From contig CAJOQC010000030.1 in NCBI GenBank assembly GCA_905236785.1, positions 1-6,869 of the forward strand: 6,869 nucleotides of DNA. Direction: 5' to 3'. The notes beneath the pieces are model-generated. The model saw only the letters and a program-made list of their open reading frames with translations, was not told where the DNA came from and made no database searches. How positions within the stretch are numbered: the first letter of the stretch is position 1; every line of letters starts with the position of its first letter. This DNA is from an uncultured Selenomonadaceae bacterium (lineage in GTDB: Bacteria > Bacillota > Negativicutes > Selenomonadales > Selenomonadaceae). Positions 5,418 to 6,869 of the stretch are shown one piece after another. The position numbers were made by a program, and so were the translations under genes.

Positions 5418-6424
5418 ATCCCAAAAGCCAAGCGAGCTTCTTCGTCATATCGCGTCTTTAACTCGTTCACAATATCGCGGGATTTTTCGATGAAAACCTC
5501 CCGCTCTTTCGGCGTAAGTTCCGTTATGTTCATACCGTCGTCGGCAAATTGCCGCAAGATTTTCTCTTCGTTTTCTTCGATGTAATCCTTGCCCCATTCG
5601 CAGGCCTCAATGACGTTTTTCCGCAACAAATCGCGGGTGTTTTGGGGCAAACGATCGAAAGTCTTGCTGCAAGCCGCAAAAATATAAGTTTCATAGGAAT
5701 AGTTAAGCAAGGTCATGTACTTGGTATCGTCGGCAATATCCGCCGACCGAGCGGTGTACACCCCCGCGTCGTGGCCGTCGATATGCCCGTGCTTTAGTGC
5801 GGTGGGCACTTCGCTCCAGCTCATGGGCATGGGGTCGAGGCCGAAGAAGCGGAAAAACCGCAGGGAAGTTTCGTTGCTCAAAATGCGAATTTTCAGACCA
5901 TATAAATCATTGGGGCTTTTCACGGGGCGGGCATTGTTAAAAATCTGCCGCATACCGTTATGGGCAAAGCCGAGGTAATAAAGCCCTTTTTGGGCAAGCG
6001 CCTTTTCATAATACTTGCCGCCTGTTCGGTCTATGGTCTGCCGCGCCGTCTTGTAATCGGCAAAGAGCCACGGCACGGTGGCGGCGGAAAGCTGCGGATC
6101 TAAAATCGACCATGTGCCGGAAGAATACACCGCCAAATCCACCGAACCGTCGGCAATCATGGAAACGGCGCGGTTGGTGTTGCCCCCCGCCAGTTCTTCG
6201 TTGGGGTAAACTTCGATTATGATGGCTCCTTTTGATTCTTCTTTGACTTTTTCGGCTATTTTCCCGGCAATTTGCGTGTCGATGCCGTTTGCCGTGCCGG
6301 AAGTCATCATCACCAATTTCATGCTTTGGTAGGGAGTGTTCTCCGCAACAGTCTTTTCGTCGCCGCAACCGACGCAAAAAAAGCCCCACAAACACAGGCA
6401 AAACATAAGCGCAATTTTTTTCAT
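5414..6424 (-). CDS. TRAP/DctP-family solute-binding lipoprotein, no adjacent permease
   Basis: A 336-residue extracytoplasmic binding protein. Residues 1-20 form a signal peptide ending V-G-C, with Cys20 the likely lipid anchor (atypical Cys at -3). The mature part follows the DctP fold: the Y-P-N-E-E-L-A-G-G-N segment (73-82), D-L-A-V-Y-S-S-G (96-103), V-P-W-L-F (117-121), G-M-R-Q-I-F-N-N (157-164) and L-Y-G-L-K-I-R (174-180). R180 corresponds to the conserved arginine that usually clamps a substrate carboxylate. The usual D-G-Q-E-N-P segment reads D-G-H-D-A-G (216-221), so ligand choice may differ. TRAP systems normally have dctQ and dctM beside dctP; here the next gene is a diguanylate cyclase joined by a 4-nt overlap. 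A sensory role is inferred; service to a distant permease is the alternative. Confidence 0.92.
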   Translation of the reverse strand: MKKIALMFCLCLWGFFCVGCGDEKTVAENTPYQSMKLVMMTSGTANGIDTQIAGKIAEKVKEESKGAIIIEVYPNEELAGGNTNRAVSMIADGSVDLAVYSSGTWSILDPQLSAATVPWLFADYKTARQTIDRTGGKYYEKALAQKGLYYLGFAHNGMRQIFNNARPVKSPNDLYGLKIRILSNETSLRFFRFFGLDPMPMSWSEVPTALKHGHIDGHDAGVYTARSADIADDTKYMTLLNYSYETYIFAACSKTFDRLPQNTRDLLRKNVIEACEWGKDYIEENEEKILRQFADDGMNITELTPKEREVFIEKSRDIVNELKTRYDEEARLAFGM

Positions 6425-6465
6425 GTCAGCCTATCACCCGCCGTTCTTTGATGAATGGTTTCCCA

Positions 6466-6495
6466 ATTAAAGTATATTTCGCCGCAATGTGGCAA
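6466..6495 (-). promoter_or_regulatory. Predicted promoter of the binding protein-cyclase operon
   Basis: On the minus strand, TTGCCA (-35, 6495-6490; 5/6), an 18-nt spacer and TTTAAT (-10, 6471-6466; 5/6). The start of transcription would be near 6459, giving a leader of about 35 nt. A modest Shine-Dalgarno (ATAGG) lies about 5 nt before the ATG at 6424. An overlapping alternative -10, TATACT (6476-6471), lacks a properly spaced -35. Confidence 0.5.
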
Positions 6496-6634
6496 AAACC
6501 CTTTGTCGGAAGTTCTTTCTTTTTTTAGTGGTTCTTATTGCTTTAGCGATTAGAACCGCTTATGAAATATATCGCACAAGCGATATATTTGTATTCCTTG
6601 AATGACTTAGTATTGTATCTTTTATAAACAAACA
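6496..6634. other. A/T-rich gene-free spacer with two inverted repeats
   Basis: No coding frame is convincing here. An imperfect inverted repeat has arms GTGGTTCTTA (6528-6537) and TTAGAACCGC (6550-6559), two mismatches, 12-nt loop. It is followed by the perfect hairpin at 6565-6590. Both lie upstream of the predicted operon promoter, at operator distance, but no known binding site is recognised. Confidence 0.4.
6565..6590. repeat. Perfect 11-bp inverted repeat
   Basis: AAATATATCGC (6565-6575) and GCGATATATTT (6580-6590) are exact complements around the loop ACAA. No T run follows on either strand, so a terminator is unlikely. It may be an operator or a piece of a dispersed hairpin repeat. 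Confidence 0.6.
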
Positions 6635-6636
6635 TA

Positions 6637-6782
6637 GGTAACCTCTAAAAACCCCTCCGTCAGCCCTGCGGGCTGCCACCTCCCCTTTCAGGGGAGGCTT
6701 AAAATCAGACCTCCTCTCGGAGGAAGAGGGTGTCGGCGTAGCCGACGGGAGGAGGTATAAAAGCGAGTTTTTAGAGATGCCC
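6637..6782. mobile_element. MITE-like non-coding element with TA target duplication
   Basis: A 146-bp stretch without an open frame of note. Its ends share inverted repeats: the left end, with its flanking TA, reads TAGGTAACCTCTAAAAAC (6635-6652), and the complement of 6767-6784 reads TAGGGCATCTCTAAAAAC, so 15 of 18 bases match. TA flanks both sides (6635-6636 and 6783-6784), as expected after insertion by an IS630/Tc1-like or another TA-targeting transposase. Inside are four hairpins: CAGCCC/GGGCTG (6661-6675), CCTCCCCT/AGGGGAGG (6679-6697), CCTCC/GGAGG (6710-6723) and GTCGGC/GCCGAC (6732-6746). It is G/C-rich compared with its flanks. There is no transposase, so it would move in trans. Which transposase family mobilises it is not known. 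Confidence 0.6.
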
Positions 6783-6784
6783 TA

Positions 6785-6869
6785 AAGTTTTTTCTTTTGC
6801 TTGTTTCTTTATTAAGGGACATTCAAAAACCGATGAACTTGGGGCAGGATTCGAGCATCAATGCCTGCT
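6785..6869. other. Right-edge sequence with no assignable gene
   Basis: A T-rich tract is followed by about 50 nt of more balanced composition. On the minus strand a frame enters from the right edge and runs 18 codons (ending FLNVP) to a TAA at 6814-6812. On the plus strand an ATG at 6833 opens a frame that runs off the end, with AAGGGA 13 nt upstream. Either could be the edge of a real gene, but both are too short to judge. Confidence 0.2.

Noticed and set aside
6652..6746. CRISPR-like series of short repeats
   Set aside because: The hairpins differ in sequence and spacing and there are no direct repeats; the MITE explanation fits better.
6841..6869. tRNA-like T-loop motif (CTCGAATCC on the minus strand)
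   Set aside because: The stems on each side do not pair as a T arm, and no acceptor stem, D arm or anticodon arm can be built from the adjacent sequence.

Overview
This 6.9 kb window looks like a chromosomal segment of a diderm, Firmicutes-related bacterium. Negativicutes is my best guess, at moderate to low confidence. The reasons are a Firmicutes-style RsmH with a small FtsL directly behind it, two lipoprotein-type exported proteins, a TRAP-type solute-binding protein, a multi-pass diguanylate cyclase, and A/T-rich spacers with strong Rho-independent terminators. Apart from the fragment at the left edge, every recognised gene is on the minus strand.

From left to right: positions 2-142 hold the last 46 codons of an Hsp20 small heat-shock protein on the plus strand. 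It converges on the minus-strand genes across two back-to-back terminators (210-246 and 250-285). Next is a two-gene minus-strand unit, rsmH (746-1699) then ftsL (303-716, GTG start), with a good sigma-A type promoter at 1724-1752. The unit ends in a terminator directly after ftsL, so the ftsI/mur genes that normally follow are not contiguous here. Upstream lies a monocistronic exported polysaccharide deacetylase (1874-2710).

The most interesting part is 2829-6424. A two-gene operon encodes a TRAP/DctP-family solute-binding lipoprotein (5414-6424) whose stop codon overlaps the GTG start of an 862-residue membrane diguanylate cyclase (2829-5417). The cyclase has about eleven predicted N-terminal membrane segments, an extracytoplasmic Cache-like domain, HAMP and GGDEF. 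No TRAP permease gene (DctQ/DctM) is next to it. I infer a sensory pair in which the binding protein reports a ligand to the cyclase and so sets c-di-GMP. This is analogous to NspS-MbaA of Vibrio cholerae, but uses a different binding-protein family. The operon ends in a terminator that overlaps the cyclase stop codon.

The right end (6425-6869) has no convincing gene. It holds a probable dctP-type promoter, two inverted repeats, and a 146-bp MITE-like element (6637-6782) with imperfect terminal inverted repeats, four internal hairpins and a flanking TA duplication.
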